Part shown: positions 45,002 to 54,079 of the stretch, one piece after another
Position numbering within the stretch: the first letter of the stretch is position 1
How the letters are laid out: each line of letters starts with the position of its first letter
NCBI GenBank assembly: GCA_963669295.1
Contig: OY769938.1
Coordinates: forward strand, 3,968,001 to 4,032,000
DNA: 64,000 bases
Source of the DNA: G963669295 sp963669295
GTDB taxonomy: Bacteria; Bacteroidota; Bacteroidia; Flavobacteriales_D; CALLUQ01
Direction of reading: 5' to 3'
Made by a program: the position numbers and the translations under genes
Notes under the pieces: generated by a model
Seen by the model: only the letters and a program-made list of their open reading frames with translations
Told to the model about the DNA's origin: nothing
The model's database searches: none

Positions 45002-46213
45002 TTATTCTACTACCAACTTACCTGCTCCCAGCAATTCGTTGTTTTGCATTAGGCGCAAAAAGTAATTGCCAGCCGGTAGTTGACCTCTATTTAGCGTAAC
45101 CTGATTGGAAGTCGTTTGTACACGACGCAATTCTTTACCCGTAACATCAATTAAAGAAAGAATAACCTGTTGATGACCTGCATTCTCAAATTGAATGGTA
45201 GTATGGGTGGTCAATGGATTGGGGAATGCATTTATTGGAGTAAACCATGCTTGTTTGGCAATACCCACATTCACGGTGCTGTTTTCAATGCATAACCCAA
45301 CCGAGGGCCAGGGCATTGCTCCAATAGGGTTGTATTGATGAAGTATTGTCCCGTTGGCGGCATCAATAGCATAAATGGTATTGATGTGATCTGCATCTTG
45401 ACCAGCAGCCAAAAACCAGTTGTTATTGATGTCAAAACAAGTGGTGCCAAATTGAGTACCCAGGCTATCACTGGGTAAAATGGCCACTTGAGATTCAATG
45501 TTTAGGGCAAGGTCATAAACATTAAAAATATAATTCTGCCCATTCCAATAGCTCGCGTATACGAAACCGGTGAACGCATCGTACTCTAAATGTTGGGTGG
45601 TATTGTTATCGCTAAAGTTGGGGGTATGCAAGTTAACTACAGAAGCATTGGTGGCACTAATGCCAAGGATATAACTGTTGATGTTATTTGTTAATTGTAC
45701 AATGAACCGCTGATTGTCGACATCATAGGTACTGCTTTCTGGCATGAAATAGGGGAAAGCAGTGATTGAACCCACTTGCGAATCGGTTCCACTGGCGAAA
45801 TCGATCGATCTTAGTTCAAGCACATTCTGGTTATCCCACCCCAGTGCATACAATAAATCATTCGATGAATCGTATTCAATGGCGAAAATTCCCGGGTTGG
45901 GTAATGTGTAGGTATAAGCAATGGTGGCATCCTCCACATTGATGGCTTTTACCTTAAAAGTTCCAAGACTATCTATGGCAACAATTAACCGGTTGTGGTT
46001 ATAATCGTAAGTAGTAACTCCACTAAAATAGTATTCATTTGCTTCTTGAAAAGAAGCAGGCAATGTGCCAACAGTGGTTTCAGTACCGCTGGCCAGGTCT
46101 ACTTTAATTAAATGAAATGATTGATTGTTGTTTACGATTGTATATGCATAACCTTGTGCATGAACAGTAACGATAGCCAATAAGGCCAAGAGAGTGAATA
46201 GCAGTTTTTTCAT
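45002..46213 (-). CDS. Type IX secreted beta-propeller protein (type A tail)
   Basis: The 403-residue product has a signal peptide ending TVHAQ, seven or so blades of alternating strands (YDSSNDLLYALGWD, YDVDNQRFIVQL and similar), and a type A tail from about 325: INAFPNPLTTHTTIQF, VILSLIDVTGKELRRV, LPAGNYFLRL, ending LVVE. No catalytic motif seen; probably a surface binding protein. It stands alone. Confidence 0.85.
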   Translation of the reverse strand: MKKLLFTLLALLAIVTVHAQGYAYTIVNNNQSFHLIKVDLASGTETTVGTLPASFQEANEYYFSGVTTYDYNHNRLIVAIDSLGTFKVKAINVEDATIAYTYTLPNPGIFAIEYDSSNDLLYALGWDNQNVLELRSIDFASGTDSQVGSITAFPYFMPESSTYDVDNQRFIVQLTNNINSYILGISATNASVVNLHTPNFSDNNTTQHLEYDAFTGFVYASYWNGQNYIFNVYDLALNIESQVAILPSDSLGTQFGTTCFDINNNWFLAAGQDADHINTIYAIDAANGTILHQYNPIGAMPWPSVGLCIENSTVNVGIAKQAWFTPINAFPNPLTTHTTIQFENAGHQQVILSLIDVTGKELRRVQTTSNQVTLNRGQLPAGNYFLRLMQNNELLGAGKLVVE

Positions 46214-46389
46214 AAAAAAGGGTCAGTTGAGTACGCATGCGCAAGGTAGTGAAATAATAATTGCTTCACTAAATTGGTGATCACTTATGTAAACAGAGAA
46301 AGCATGCAATTACTCATGATGCGGTAATGCTACTTTACTATTAGCTTGCAGGTGGCTATTAACCCACTTTTGTTGCAAATTTCTACCAG

Positions 46390-46743
46390 CTAACAAGCTT
46401 TACCGTAGCGTGGTAGCCCAAAAATGTTGAGTTGCATTTCGGTGCGTTGTTGTACCATTCGCATAATGCGGGCAGTGTTCAACAAGGGTTGTCCCGAGTA
46501 GTCGGTTTCCATGAGCTTTAACTCCAACGCCTCATCTGTTGGTTCCAACTCAAAAAACAGTCGCCCGTAATCGGTGTAAGCATGCCCGTACAACTTGCCA
46601 TGCTGGCTCATGCCATCAAGTGTCATGGGTACTGGGCCATCTAATTCGCCTTCAAAGCGGCAGGCATGTACTTCGTGTAATGCCAAAGTAATGGTACCAA
46701 AAGCTCCTTGTGTGGAGTAGATACCCGAATAATTCGAAGCCAT
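46390..46743 (-). CDS. Leaderless FSGxY-module protein (short paralog)
   Basis: The 117-residue product begins MASNYSGIYSTQGAFGTITL, which aligns with MSNFSGTYYTQGQFGSIQL at the start of the protein at 53111-53923. Over about 95 residues both continue with a glycine-rich beta pattern, an ELxGH/ELVGT turn and an L-KLME-D segment. This looks like a small beta-barrel or lipocalin-like module. There is no signal peptide or lipobox. It is divergent from the 46996 zincin, 252 bp away. Function unknown. Confidence 0.65.
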   Translation of the reverse strand: MASNYSGIYSTQGAFGTITLALHEVHACRFEGELDGPVPMTLDGMSQHGKLYGHAYTDYGRLFFELEPTDEALELKLMETDYSGQPLLNTARIMRMVQQRTEMQLNIFGLPRYGKAC

Positions 46744-46995
46744 AATTCAGTTAGTTTAAGGGGTTACTTATACAACGTACAAAAGCAGAAATGGTGCCAG
46801 AAATTACGTTAACCTATATAGGAGCATGACGAATGGTAGTTCCTTGTGGATAAACCAACAATACATTTCCCATGTTACAACAATCAAGCAGTTAATAACA
46901 GTAAAGCACCCATTCGTTACATCACTGTTGAATGGCGCAAGAAACAAGGGTAGTTTGCATAATAAGTTTATGTCTAACCCCTAATTCAATTAAAG

Positions 46996-48966
46996 ATGAC
47001 AAACAAAAACCCAAAAGAATGGACACTGGAAGAAACCCTTGCAGTAGTTCAGGTAATGGCGCACAAAGCGACCGAAGAACAGCAGTTACTGGCACACCGT
47101 GCCGTAGGTAGCCTGTTAAAAGAATGTATTAACAAGAACGAATGCACCGCAATTGCAGAATTAATTCATGTTGCAAAGCACAATGGCTCTATCGATGAAA
47201 CCGGAATGCAGCAAGTAGATGATGAATGGTATAAAGTAGAGGGACTTGAATACAACTATCAAACAGCGCATTTTTCTATCGACTATACTGTTGGTGGTAG
47301 CGATGGTGTGACCTATGTAGACATCGGAGCAAAGGCCATATTGGAAAATGATGTTGTAATTGGTGAAGCGGAAGCCGACAACGAAATTCCTGATTTTGTT
47401 GAGCTGCTTGGCATTTGGTTGGAATACTACCTGGGGAAATTTCGAGCTTATGGGTTTCCTGATCCTATTCCTGTTGGTAGCAAACAGCAAGTTATTGTGA
47501 AAAGCATGGGCTCGCAAACATGGCCAGGTGGTCCCATCATCATTAATAACTACCTGGGGCGACCTTATGGAAGTCATTCTACAGGTTACAACAATTATTA
47601 TGAAGGCCTTGGAGTAACGCCTGGTCATGAATTGTTTCATCAAGTACAATACCAGTACAATGATCAAATGCTGCAGTTTTTACGCATGTATAAGGAAGGA
47701 ACGGCTCGCTGGTCGGAAGATACGGTAAACGATGCTTACAACCGATACATCAGGCCGGATGAGATGCAACTTTACCTCAACTACCCCAATACCAATACCT
47801 TTGGTGTATTGAACAGGTATGGTTCTGTATTGTTTTGGAAGTACATGACTGAGCAACATACCAATCAAAAACCCACCGACATTAAAGATCAATTAGATCC
47901 CAGAGACTCTCTATCAACTCAGCGTACCGCCCCTTTAAATTATGAGCCTTTTGCTGGCATTGATGTGATGCAAGGGTTGTGGAACAATTTAAGGGGAGTG
48001 GATACAGAAGAAAATGGGATTCGTGCCATTGATAAAACCATTAAAGATTTTGGAGGAGAAGGGCTTCGAGAAACGTTTGCCAATTTTGCGGTAGCCAATT
48101 GGGTAAAGGACCTGGGCGATCCTTACATCGATCCGAAGTACGATTACCTTGAGGATGAGCAAGCCAACAGTTATAGCAAGGCTACTTATGCCAGCGTGAA
48201 ACCAGTAGGCACTGCCGTATTGGGTGGCGCTGGCGATGAGAGTACCTTTGATTCAACTGCTGACGATGAAGATGGTCTGCAAGCGATTGCACCGTGGGGA
48301 GTAAGCTATTTTGACATTGCCATTAAATCAAATGTAGCTACTGCTGTGATTGAAATTGATGCAGCGGATAACTTCGAAACACCTTTTTATCGCATCATTG
48401 CCGTTAAAGACAATCGTGCTACCATCTACAAAGGAGAGGGGAAAACATATACGAAAACCCTAACCAACCGCTTGTACTTTAGAGGACTTACTTCTTTTGA
48501 CCGGGTAATTGTTGTTGTTGGGGCTTATGAAACGGGTGGAGATTATTTGGTGAAGGTGAAAGCCAAGGCCATAGAACCAGAAACGCAAGATGATATTGAC
48601 ATTAAGTTGACTGATATTTTAGATGTGAAGTTTGACCGGGAAGACTGGATAGGGTTGATTGAGTTGCCTGAGCCATTCATTAAAGGCATTGAGCCAGTAC
48701 AACAGTGGACGCCACCCAATGAAGATGCCATTTATGTGATTGGAACAATGAGTGAGGGAGCATACGACTTGCTGTACGTAGGATATGAGGAGGAGCTATC
48801 AGATCCAGCATTTTATCGTTCTCATCCTAAATACAACAATTGGATGAAGCTGGCAGGAAGTGAGGAAAACCTATACATTGGCCATTACGTAATGCCTTCA
48901 AAAGGAAACGTAAGGCACAAGCTAAAAAAAGCGTTTTCGCGTAAGTTGATTGCAGCACTCAATTAA
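46996..48966 (+). CDS. Leaderless HExxH metallopeptidase-like protein (MXAN_6640-like)
   Basis: The 656-residue product lacks a signal peptide: it starts MTNKNPKEWTLEETLAVVQVM and has a helical N-terminal region to about 75. The zinc motif is HELFHQVQYQY (His211, Glu212, His215) and KEGTARWSED (Glu234, Glu241) follows at a distance typical of the EGTAxWxE group of putative metallopeptidases first named from Myxococcus. The next part contains repeated beta segments of about 100 residues. Family members are normally secreted, so absence of a leader is notable. A TTG (46927-46929) and near-consensus TAGTTTG (46951-46957) lie 21 bp apart upstream. Confidence 0.7.
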   Translation: MTNKNPKEWTLEETLAVVQVMAHKATEEQQLLAHRAVGSLLKECINKNECTAIAELIHVAKHNGSIDETGMQQVDDEWYKVEGLEYNYQTAHFSIDYTVGGSDGVTYVDIGAKAILENDVVIGEAEADNEIPDFVELLGIWLEYYLGKFRAYGFPDPIPVGSKQQVIVKSMGSQTWPGGPIIINNYLGRPYGSHSTGYNNYYEGLGVTPGHELFHQVQYQYNDQMLQFLRMYKEGTARWSEDTVNDAYNRYIRPDEMQLYLNYPNTNTFGVLNRYGSVLFWKYMTEQHTNQKPTDIKDQLDPRDSLSTQRTAPLNYEPFAGIDVMQGLWNNLRGVDTEENGIRAIDKTIKDFGGEGLRETFANFAVANWVKDLGDPYIDPKYDYLEDEQANSYSKATYASVKPVGTAVLGGAGDESTFDSTADDEDGLQAIAPWGVSYFDIAIKSNVATAVIEIDAADNFETPFYRIIAVKDNRATIYKGEGKTYTKTLTNRLYFRGLTSFDRVIVVVGAYETGGDYLVKVKAKAIEPETQDDIDIKLTDILDVKFDREDWIGLIELPEPFIKGIEPVQQWTPPNEDAIYVIGTMSEGAYDLLYVGYEEELSDPAFYRSHPKYNNWMKLAGSEENLYIGHYVMPSKGNVRHKLKKAFSRKLIAALN

Positions 48967-48984
48967 ACTCAATGAAACGATGCA

Positions 48985-49012
48985 ATAGCCGGCCTTACCT
49001 GAGGTCGGCTAT
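48985..49012 (+). terminator. Terminator of the 46996 gene
   Basis: ATAGCCGGCC (48985-48994) pairs with GGTCGGCTAT (49003-49012) with one wobble, followed by TTTT. It ends 4 bp before the convergent regulator stop. Confidence 0.65.
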
Positions 49013-49016
49013 TTTG

Positions 49017-49763
49017 CTAAAACAGCTTTCCCATCTCACTTAAAAACAATACCTTCTTATCGCGTGAAATTTGAAGTTCTGAGCCGTCAGACATATTAAC
49101 GGAGCCACCATCCAAACGACTGTATTCTACCACATGTTTTAAGTGAATAAAATGCGATTTGTGAATGCGTAAAAACTGGTACCCCATCAGCATTTCCTCG
49201 TATTCTTTTAATGTTTTGGTAATGAGGTGCTTTTCTCCAGTACTTCTATAACACCAGGTATAACGCCCCTCCGCTTCGAAGCGAACAATTTCTGGTAAAG
49301 GAACAAACAATAACCCTCCACTTGTAGGTAGCGAAATCTTTTTGTCGTGGTCTTGCTGAGCCAGATTACTCATCAGCATTTCGAGGTGGTAATGCTGCTG
49401 CTGCTTTTGCTGTCGTTGCAAAGCTTTATTCACAGCGTTCACCAATTCAACTTTATTGATGGGCTTAAGCAGGTAATCGAGGGCACAGAATTTAAAAGCT
49501 TGTATGGCGTATTCGTTGTGCGAAGTACTAAAGATAACATCAAATGTTAAAGGCTGTAGTTGCTTCAATACATCAAAACCATTGCCAGGGGGCATATCAA
49601 TATCCAAAAACACCAGCTCGGGTTGATGACTTTGAATGGCTTTTACCCCAGAACTAACTCCATCAGCTTCGCCCACAATGGATAGGGCAGGGCAATGTTG
49701 CTGCAATTGATATCGCAAAATTTCACGGAAATCAGATTCGTCGTCGATGATGAGTGTACGCAT
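49017..49763 (-). CDS. LytTR-family response regulator
   Basis: The 248-residue regulator has a receiver domain with phospho-acceptor Asp54 (VFLDIDMPPG), the acidic pair at IIDDESD, FSTSHN and LLKP, then a LytTR DNA-binding domain (about 140-248: LPEIVRFEAEGRYTWCY, FLRIHKSHFIHLKHV). LytTR regulators often bind inverted repeats with a 12-13 bp spacing, none of which I could assign. The gene lies 9 bp after the histidine kinase, in an operon. Its likely targets are nearby accessory genes, by inference only. Confidence 0.93.
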   Translation of the reverse strand: MRTLIIDDESDFREILRYQLQQHCPALSIVGEADGVSSGVKAIQSHQPELVFLDIDMPPGNGFDVLKQLQPLTFDVIFSTSHNEYAIQAFKFCALDYLLKPINKVELVNAVNKALQRQQKQQQHYHLEMLMSNLAQQDHDKKISLPTSGGLLFVPLPEIVRFEAEGRYTWCYRSTGEKHLITKTLKEYEEMLMGYQFLRIHKSHFIHLKHVVEYSRLDGGSVNMSDGSELQISRDKKVLFLSEMGKLF

Positions 49764-49772
49764 AATGTTGAA

Positions 49773-51959
49773 TTAGGTGGGTAAAGAAAAAAAAATGGTG
49801 TTCCCATGGCCTGCTTCCAAATCAATGCCAATTGAGCCACGGTGTGCTTCAACCACCATTTTGCAAAAGGTAAGCCCAAGTCCTTTGGAATGCCTTGCTG
49901 TTGCTCCTTGTCGCTGCGAGAATTTTTCAAACACCAATTCATGGTCTGTTACTGGTATTCCTTCTCCAGAATCAGTTACCCTTATCGTTAAAGATTTGGT
50001 AGTGCTAACTGCTTTAAGCGCAATATTTCCCGCTTCAGGGGTATGTTGAATGGCATTGCTCAGTATGTTGACAAAAACCCGCTCTATGAGGTGTTCATCG
50101 AATAAGGCAGTAGCTTGTTCAGGGATATGTTCTGCTATGGTAATGCTTTTCTGGTTTGCTAACGGTTGTAACTGATCAATGGCATTTTGGGCTACATGCT
50201 TTATAGAACCTTCTTGTAGGTTCAAGACTACTTCAGCATCTTCAAAACGTTGCACATCAAGAATGTTAGAAACCATGTGTAACATGTTATTCGAGGTTTG
50301 CCGCACCTTTTGTTGGATGATCTCACTGGGTTCGAATTCGGTATAGCCAATAATACTGCTCAACGGACTTTTTAAGTCGTGCACAATCATACCAGTCATG
50401 GTTTGCTTAAATTCTTCCAGTTTACGCATGTTGGAATAGGCATCGATCAATTCCCCATTCATCGCCTCTACTTTTTGTTTTTCCCGATCTGCCCGTTGGT
50501 GCTGTAGCTGCAATTCCTGATGCGCTTTTTTCCTCTCCATATTCCTTCGATACAATACATAAGCAAGGATTAAGGCAAGCAAGAACATTCCTACAAATGC
50601 GTAGGTAAGTTTGGTTTGTGTGGCTGCTTCTAATTCTTTTTGCTCAAGTTTAGCGGCTTGTGCTATGTCTCTTTTAACTTGCTCCAATGAGTCGACCCGT
50701 TGCTGTTGATCGAATTCATGTTGCATTTCCAGTTGAGTGATCTTTCTGGTGTTTTCATGGTTGCTTAGGCTGTCGGCCATGACTTTAAACAACCGTTGCA
50801 TCTCATAGGCTTTTTTATATTGCCCCAATGCTTCATAGTTGGCGGCAAGGTCTTTATAAATATCGCGGGTTTCCAGCTTCATTTTTAAGCGTGTTGTTAT
50901 TGCCAACGCTTCATTTAAAGTATGAGTTGCTGCGGCATGATTTCCTTGCATGAATTGTATTTCTCCCAACCCAAGCAATGAAAAGGCAACTTGTCGATGC
51001 TCTTTTAACCGTTGTTGTATAGTCAATGCCTTCTGTTGATATGCCTGCGCATCATTAAGTCGGCCTGTCTCCTGGTACAAAAAGCCGAAGTTGTTGTATA
51101 CCCTTGCCAGTCCAATTTCGTCTTTTAGCTCGATGTAAATAGTTGCTGCTTTCTCAAAATAAGCAACAGCAGCACTATCGTTTCCGTTACTGGAGTAAGA
51201 AGCAATGCCCATGTTATTGTAGAGCAATGCCATGCCTCGATAATCTTTGGCTTCCTTCCGCAATTGTAGTGATTGTTCGTAGTAAGGCATTGCATTTTCG
51301 TATTGCTCCATGTTGGCATAGTCGTACCCAATATTGAGTAATAGAACAGCAAGGTTTTCTTTTTCTTCCAACGATTCATAAATACTCAATGCCTTAAAGT
51401 GAACTTCCAATGCTTTGGTGTAGTTGGCCTGGGCCGAATAAGCATTGCCAAGATTAATGCACAATACTGCAATATCGAGTTGATTGCCTAATTGCTGGTA
51501 CAATTCCATCGCACGTTGATAGTATTGTAGTGCATTTTTATAGGCTCCTTTGCGTTCTTCGATGATGCCCATGTTGGTAAGGCTCGATGCCATGCCTTCC
51601 AGGTGCGTTGCTTGTTCCCACAAGCGTAACGATGACTGGAAGTCGGTCAATGCACTATCGAGTTGGTTGTTGGCCCAATAAGCCAATCCACGGGTATTGA
51701 GGGCACGGGCTTCGCCCAGTTGAGCATTTAGCTTTTGTGCAATAACAATTGCCTGGTTTTCCAAAACGATGGCTTCATCAGGGTTGTTGTAATAAATATC
51801 CCATGCCAATGTATTAAGGGCATTAAGAACAGCAGTATCGTTATTGTTTTGCACAATAACAGCGCGTAGGCTATCTGCATTGGATACTGGCCACGACTTA
51901 GCGGTAAAAAAGCATAGCAAGGTCAGTGTAATTCCGGTGGTTTTTAGTGGTACTAGCAT
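49773..51959 (-). CDS. TPR-containing membrane histidine kinase
   Basis: The 728-residue protein has a signal sequence (about 1-26), nine or so TPR repeats (about 80-400; for example AVLCINLGNAYSAQANYTKA), a coiled coil (about 405-450), a membrane helix (451-470) and a second coiled coil. The kinase core includes MIVHDLKSPLSSIIGYTEF (His527), NILSNAIQHTP, VTDSGEGIP and SKGLGLTFCK. The TPR sensor faces the periplasm. It signals to the LytTR regulator 9 bp downstream. It is divergent from the zincin gene, whose earliest start is 41 bp away. Confidence 0.93.
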   Translation of the reverse strand: MLVPLKTTGITLTLLCFFTAKSWPVSNADSLRAVIVQNNNDTAVLNALNTLAWDIYYNNPDEAIVLENQAIVIAQKLNAQLGEARALNTRGLAYWANNQLDSALTDFQSSLRLWEQATHLEGMASSLTNMGIIEERKGAYKNALQYYQRAMELYQQLGNQLDIAVLCINLGNAYSAQANYTKALEVHFKALSIYESLEEKENLAVLLLNIGYDYANMEQYENAMPYYEQSLQLRKEAKDYRGMALLYNNMGIASYSSNGNDSAAVAYFEKAATIYIELKDEIGLARVYNNFGFLYQETGRLNDAQAYQQKALTIQQRLKEHRQVAFSLLGLGEIQFMQGNHAAATHTLNEALAITTRLKMKLETRDIYKDLAANYEALGQYKKAYEMQRLFKVMADSLSNHENTRKITQLEMQHEFDQQQRVDSLEQVKRDIAQAAKLEQKELEAATQTKLTYAFVGMFLLALILAYVLYRRNMERKKAHQELQLQHQRADREKQKVEAMNGELIDAYSNMRKLEEFKQTMTGMIVHDLKSPLSSIIGYTEFEPSEIIQQKVRQTSNNMLHMVSNILDVQRFEDAEVVLNLQEGSIKHVAQNAIDQLQPLANQKSITIAEHIPEQATALFDEHLIERVFVNILSNAIQHTPEAGNIALKAVSTTKSLTIRVTDSGEGIPVTDHELVFEKFSQRQGATARHSKGLGLTFCKMVVEAHRGSIGIDLEAGHGNTIFFSLPT

Positions 51960-52112
51960 TTCTTCTATTAAAGATAAGTAATTCTAACTTATTGGTTGAT
52001 ATGCAGTTAATTACACGAGAACAACTGTTGATTACAGCATCAACGACGGGGGCTACTTCTGCGTTGCGCACAATGGTTAAAAGGTGGAATTTTGAGGCAT
52101 TCACTAAAACCA

Positions 52113-53015
52113 ATGATGATGCAAAAATTAACAACAACTTCATGGCAGGAAACAGTACACACGATGTTTCAGGGGAAAGCTCCTGAATACGTTCCTAAAG
52201 ATCCGCCATTGTATGAAAATTTTAACGAAAACAGGGTGGATTACTTGATGTTTCCATACCAAAGCAACCGCGACGAAGCGGCTGATGTATTAGGCCAACA
52301 ATTGCTGGAGGCTAACTTGTTAACCACCACTTTTGCCGATGCCGATCACGATCAATTTTTTAAAGAGCACATGGCCTTATACATGGGTGAGCTGTTGGCG
52401 GGAGCTTCGTTTGCTCAGGCATTCGTTCAACATCTAGCGGCTGTTCCCTGGGTAGGCATTACCGATCAGTTTGGAGAAAAAATTACTGATAACCCTCCAT
52501 TTACGCACGAGCATTATGAAGATGCCGCAGGGGTTTCGGGAACTACCCATTTAGAAGTGATTACCACTTACGAGTTACAAGGCATTCCCGCACCAGCATT
52601 CATGTTGCCTTTTTATGAACGCTACCTTATTCAACACGAGTTTGGGCATACCATTGATCATCATGCTGCAGTGTTTGAAGCCGATTTAACTTACCCTGAA
52701 GGAATTCATGGTTTCCAGACAATGATTGAAAGTTTGTACGCTCAGGCGGAAAGCCGGAAAAAATTCATCAGCTATTATTCGGCAGAAGATGAAGCTGAGT
52801 TTTGGGCAGAAGCTACTGCCATTTATTTTTCCCCCATTCCATTGGGTTCTTTTTCTTCTGGAAAAGGAAACAACACCGATGGCACTACAGGAAACTTTTT
52901 AACCCCTGAGGCATTGGCCGAATTGATCGAGTTAATGCACCCTGAGTTGTACGAGTTTGTAGAGCAAGTGTATGGACCATCTGCAGCGTTTAAGCTCCGA
53001 AAGCCTAATGTATAG
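52113..53015 (+). CDS. Leaderless HEFGH zincin-like protein (N-terminus uncertain)
   Basis: The 300-residue frame from ATG 52113 contains HEFGHTIDHH (zinc-binding His175, Glu176, His179) and a later EFWAEATAIYF that could supply the third ligand. This is a gluzincin-like layout without a recognised family. No signal peptide in this frame. A second frame, 52001-52186 (61 residues, MQLITREQLL...), reads like real protein just upstream and ends inside this one, so the true gene may begin at 52001 with a frameshift at about 52120-52165. It is followed by a terminator and a convergent FSGxY protein. Confidence 0.6.
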   Translation: MMMQKLTTTSWQETVHTMFQGKAPEYVPKDPPLYENFNENRVDYLMFPYQSNRDEAADVLGQQLLEANLLTTTFADADHDQFFKEHMALYMGELLAGASFAQAFVQHLAAVPWVGITDQFGEKITDNPPFTHEHYEDAAGVSGTTHLEVITTYELQGIPAPAFMLPFYERYLIQHEFGHTIDHHAAVFEADLTYPEGIHGFQTMIESLYAQAESRKKFISYYSAEDEAEFWAEATAIYFSPIPLGSFSSGKGNNTDGTTGNFLTPEALAELIELMHPELYEFVEQVYGPSAAFKLRKPNV

Positions 53016-53035
53016 GTTAAACAATACACAAAACA

Positions 53036-53069
53036 GAAACGCCTGCGCAGACACATTCGCAGGCGTTTC
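53036..53069 (+). terminator. Terminator between the zincin and FSGxY genes
   Basis: GAAACGCCTGCG (53036-53047) pairs with CGCAGGCGTTTC (53058-53069), followed by TTAT; the stem is strong, the T-run weak. It may serve both converging genes. Confidence 0.65.
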
Positions 53070-53110
53070 TTATGTGGAATGGCATGTTAAGCCATTTGAT
53101 GAAATCAGAC

Positions 53111-53923
53111 TTACATTCCCCAGGCATAGCTAAAACCATCGCCACTAATATGGCCCGATGAGCCGCTACTGCTAATGGTAGTTCCGGTAATGGAAGAATG
53201 ATAAAAGTTATTGTGTTGCTGGTTATTGATGAGGCTGTAAAGGTTAATGAGTGGAAGTCCTCCTTCAAAGCCCATGCTACCATGCTTGTCTAAAAAGTAG
53301 CGCCCTTGCATAACTACGGGCAATACCTTGCGCAATTCCATCACATCTCTTTGATGCAATTGTCGGCCGTTAATGAATACTCCTGTAGTACCATTTGAGG
53401 CATTGGGTTGCAAAGTACCCCCCAGGTTAAGGTTAGGAGTGGTAAAGCCCAATGTAGGCTCTCCTGCCATGCCCCAGGCACCACACCTGGCATCGTACCA
53501 GTAAATGCCATCGGGAATTTTAAAATGATATTGTGCTTCGATTTGCTGTAACTGTGCCTCGCTAATAGGTATTTGATTGATAACCACCTTGCGTTGCGGA
53601 GGCGACGGTTTTTGTGTGGCAACAGGTTGGCGGCCAAAAGCAATGTTGCGTACAGTGGCAGCAATGCCTTTTCCTTGTGCATCAACTTCCATAAGTTTTA
53701 CCAACAACCCATTGGCTTGTTGCGTAACCACAAAAGAGAATTTGGTGTCTTGCGCCAATGCGGTGCCTACCAATTCGTTTTGAAGCAACCGGCCGTTTAA
53801 GTTAATGGCAATGCCGCCACCTTGAATGCTGCCTTGATAACGTTTTACTCCTTGTGCTACCAGGGTGAGTTGAATGCTGCCAAACTGTCCCTGGGTGTAA
53901 TATGTTCCCGAAAAATTACTCAT
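53111..53923 (-). CDS. Two-domain FSGxY-module protein with aromatic-glycine domain
   Basis: The 270-residue product has the N-terminal FSGxYxTQGxFG module (1-95) shared with the 46390 protein. A linker follows, and then an aromatic-glycine domain (about 125-235) with IPDGIYWYDARCGAWG, GTTGVFINGRQLH and GRYFLDKHGSMGFEGG. That second domain resembles a family seen in other bacteria, including cyanobacteria, whose function I do not know. The C-terminus is Ser/Gly-rich (TGTTISSSGSSGH). It has no signal peptide. It is convergent with the zincin gene. Confidence 0.65.
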   Translation of the reverse strand: MSNFSGTYYTQGQFGSIQLTLVAQGVKRYQGSIQGGGIAINLNGRLLQNELVGTALAQDTKFSFVVTQQANGLLVKLMEVDAQGKGIAATVRNIAFGRQPVATQKPSPPQRKVVINQIPISEAQLQQIEAQYHFKIPDGIYWYDARCGAWGMAGEPTLGFTTPNLNLGGTLQPNASNGTTGVFINGRQLHQRDVMELRKVLPVVMQGRYFLDKHGSMGFEGGLPLINLYSLINNQQHNNFYHSSITGTTISSSGSSGHISGDGFSYAWGM

Positions 53924-54079
53924 GCTACTAAGTTATTTGGGTTTATAATACTAAACGCGAATGCCTGTAAATGAGTTGGGGAGATTATGTCAATAACCAA
54001 AGTTTTTTGATGAATAAGGGGTGAGCAGTGACGAAAGGAAATATGTTGGCACCTCCTTGAGTTGTGTTGCGAATCTTGA

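Noticed and set aside
46214..46389. Regulatory site near ACGCATGCGC
   Set aside because: A short self-complementary stretch only, with no second copy in the window.
51947..52000. TTG/ATG start before 52001 in the upstream zincin frame
   Set aside because: It runs into the divergent kinase start and adds an AT-rich segment without coding character.
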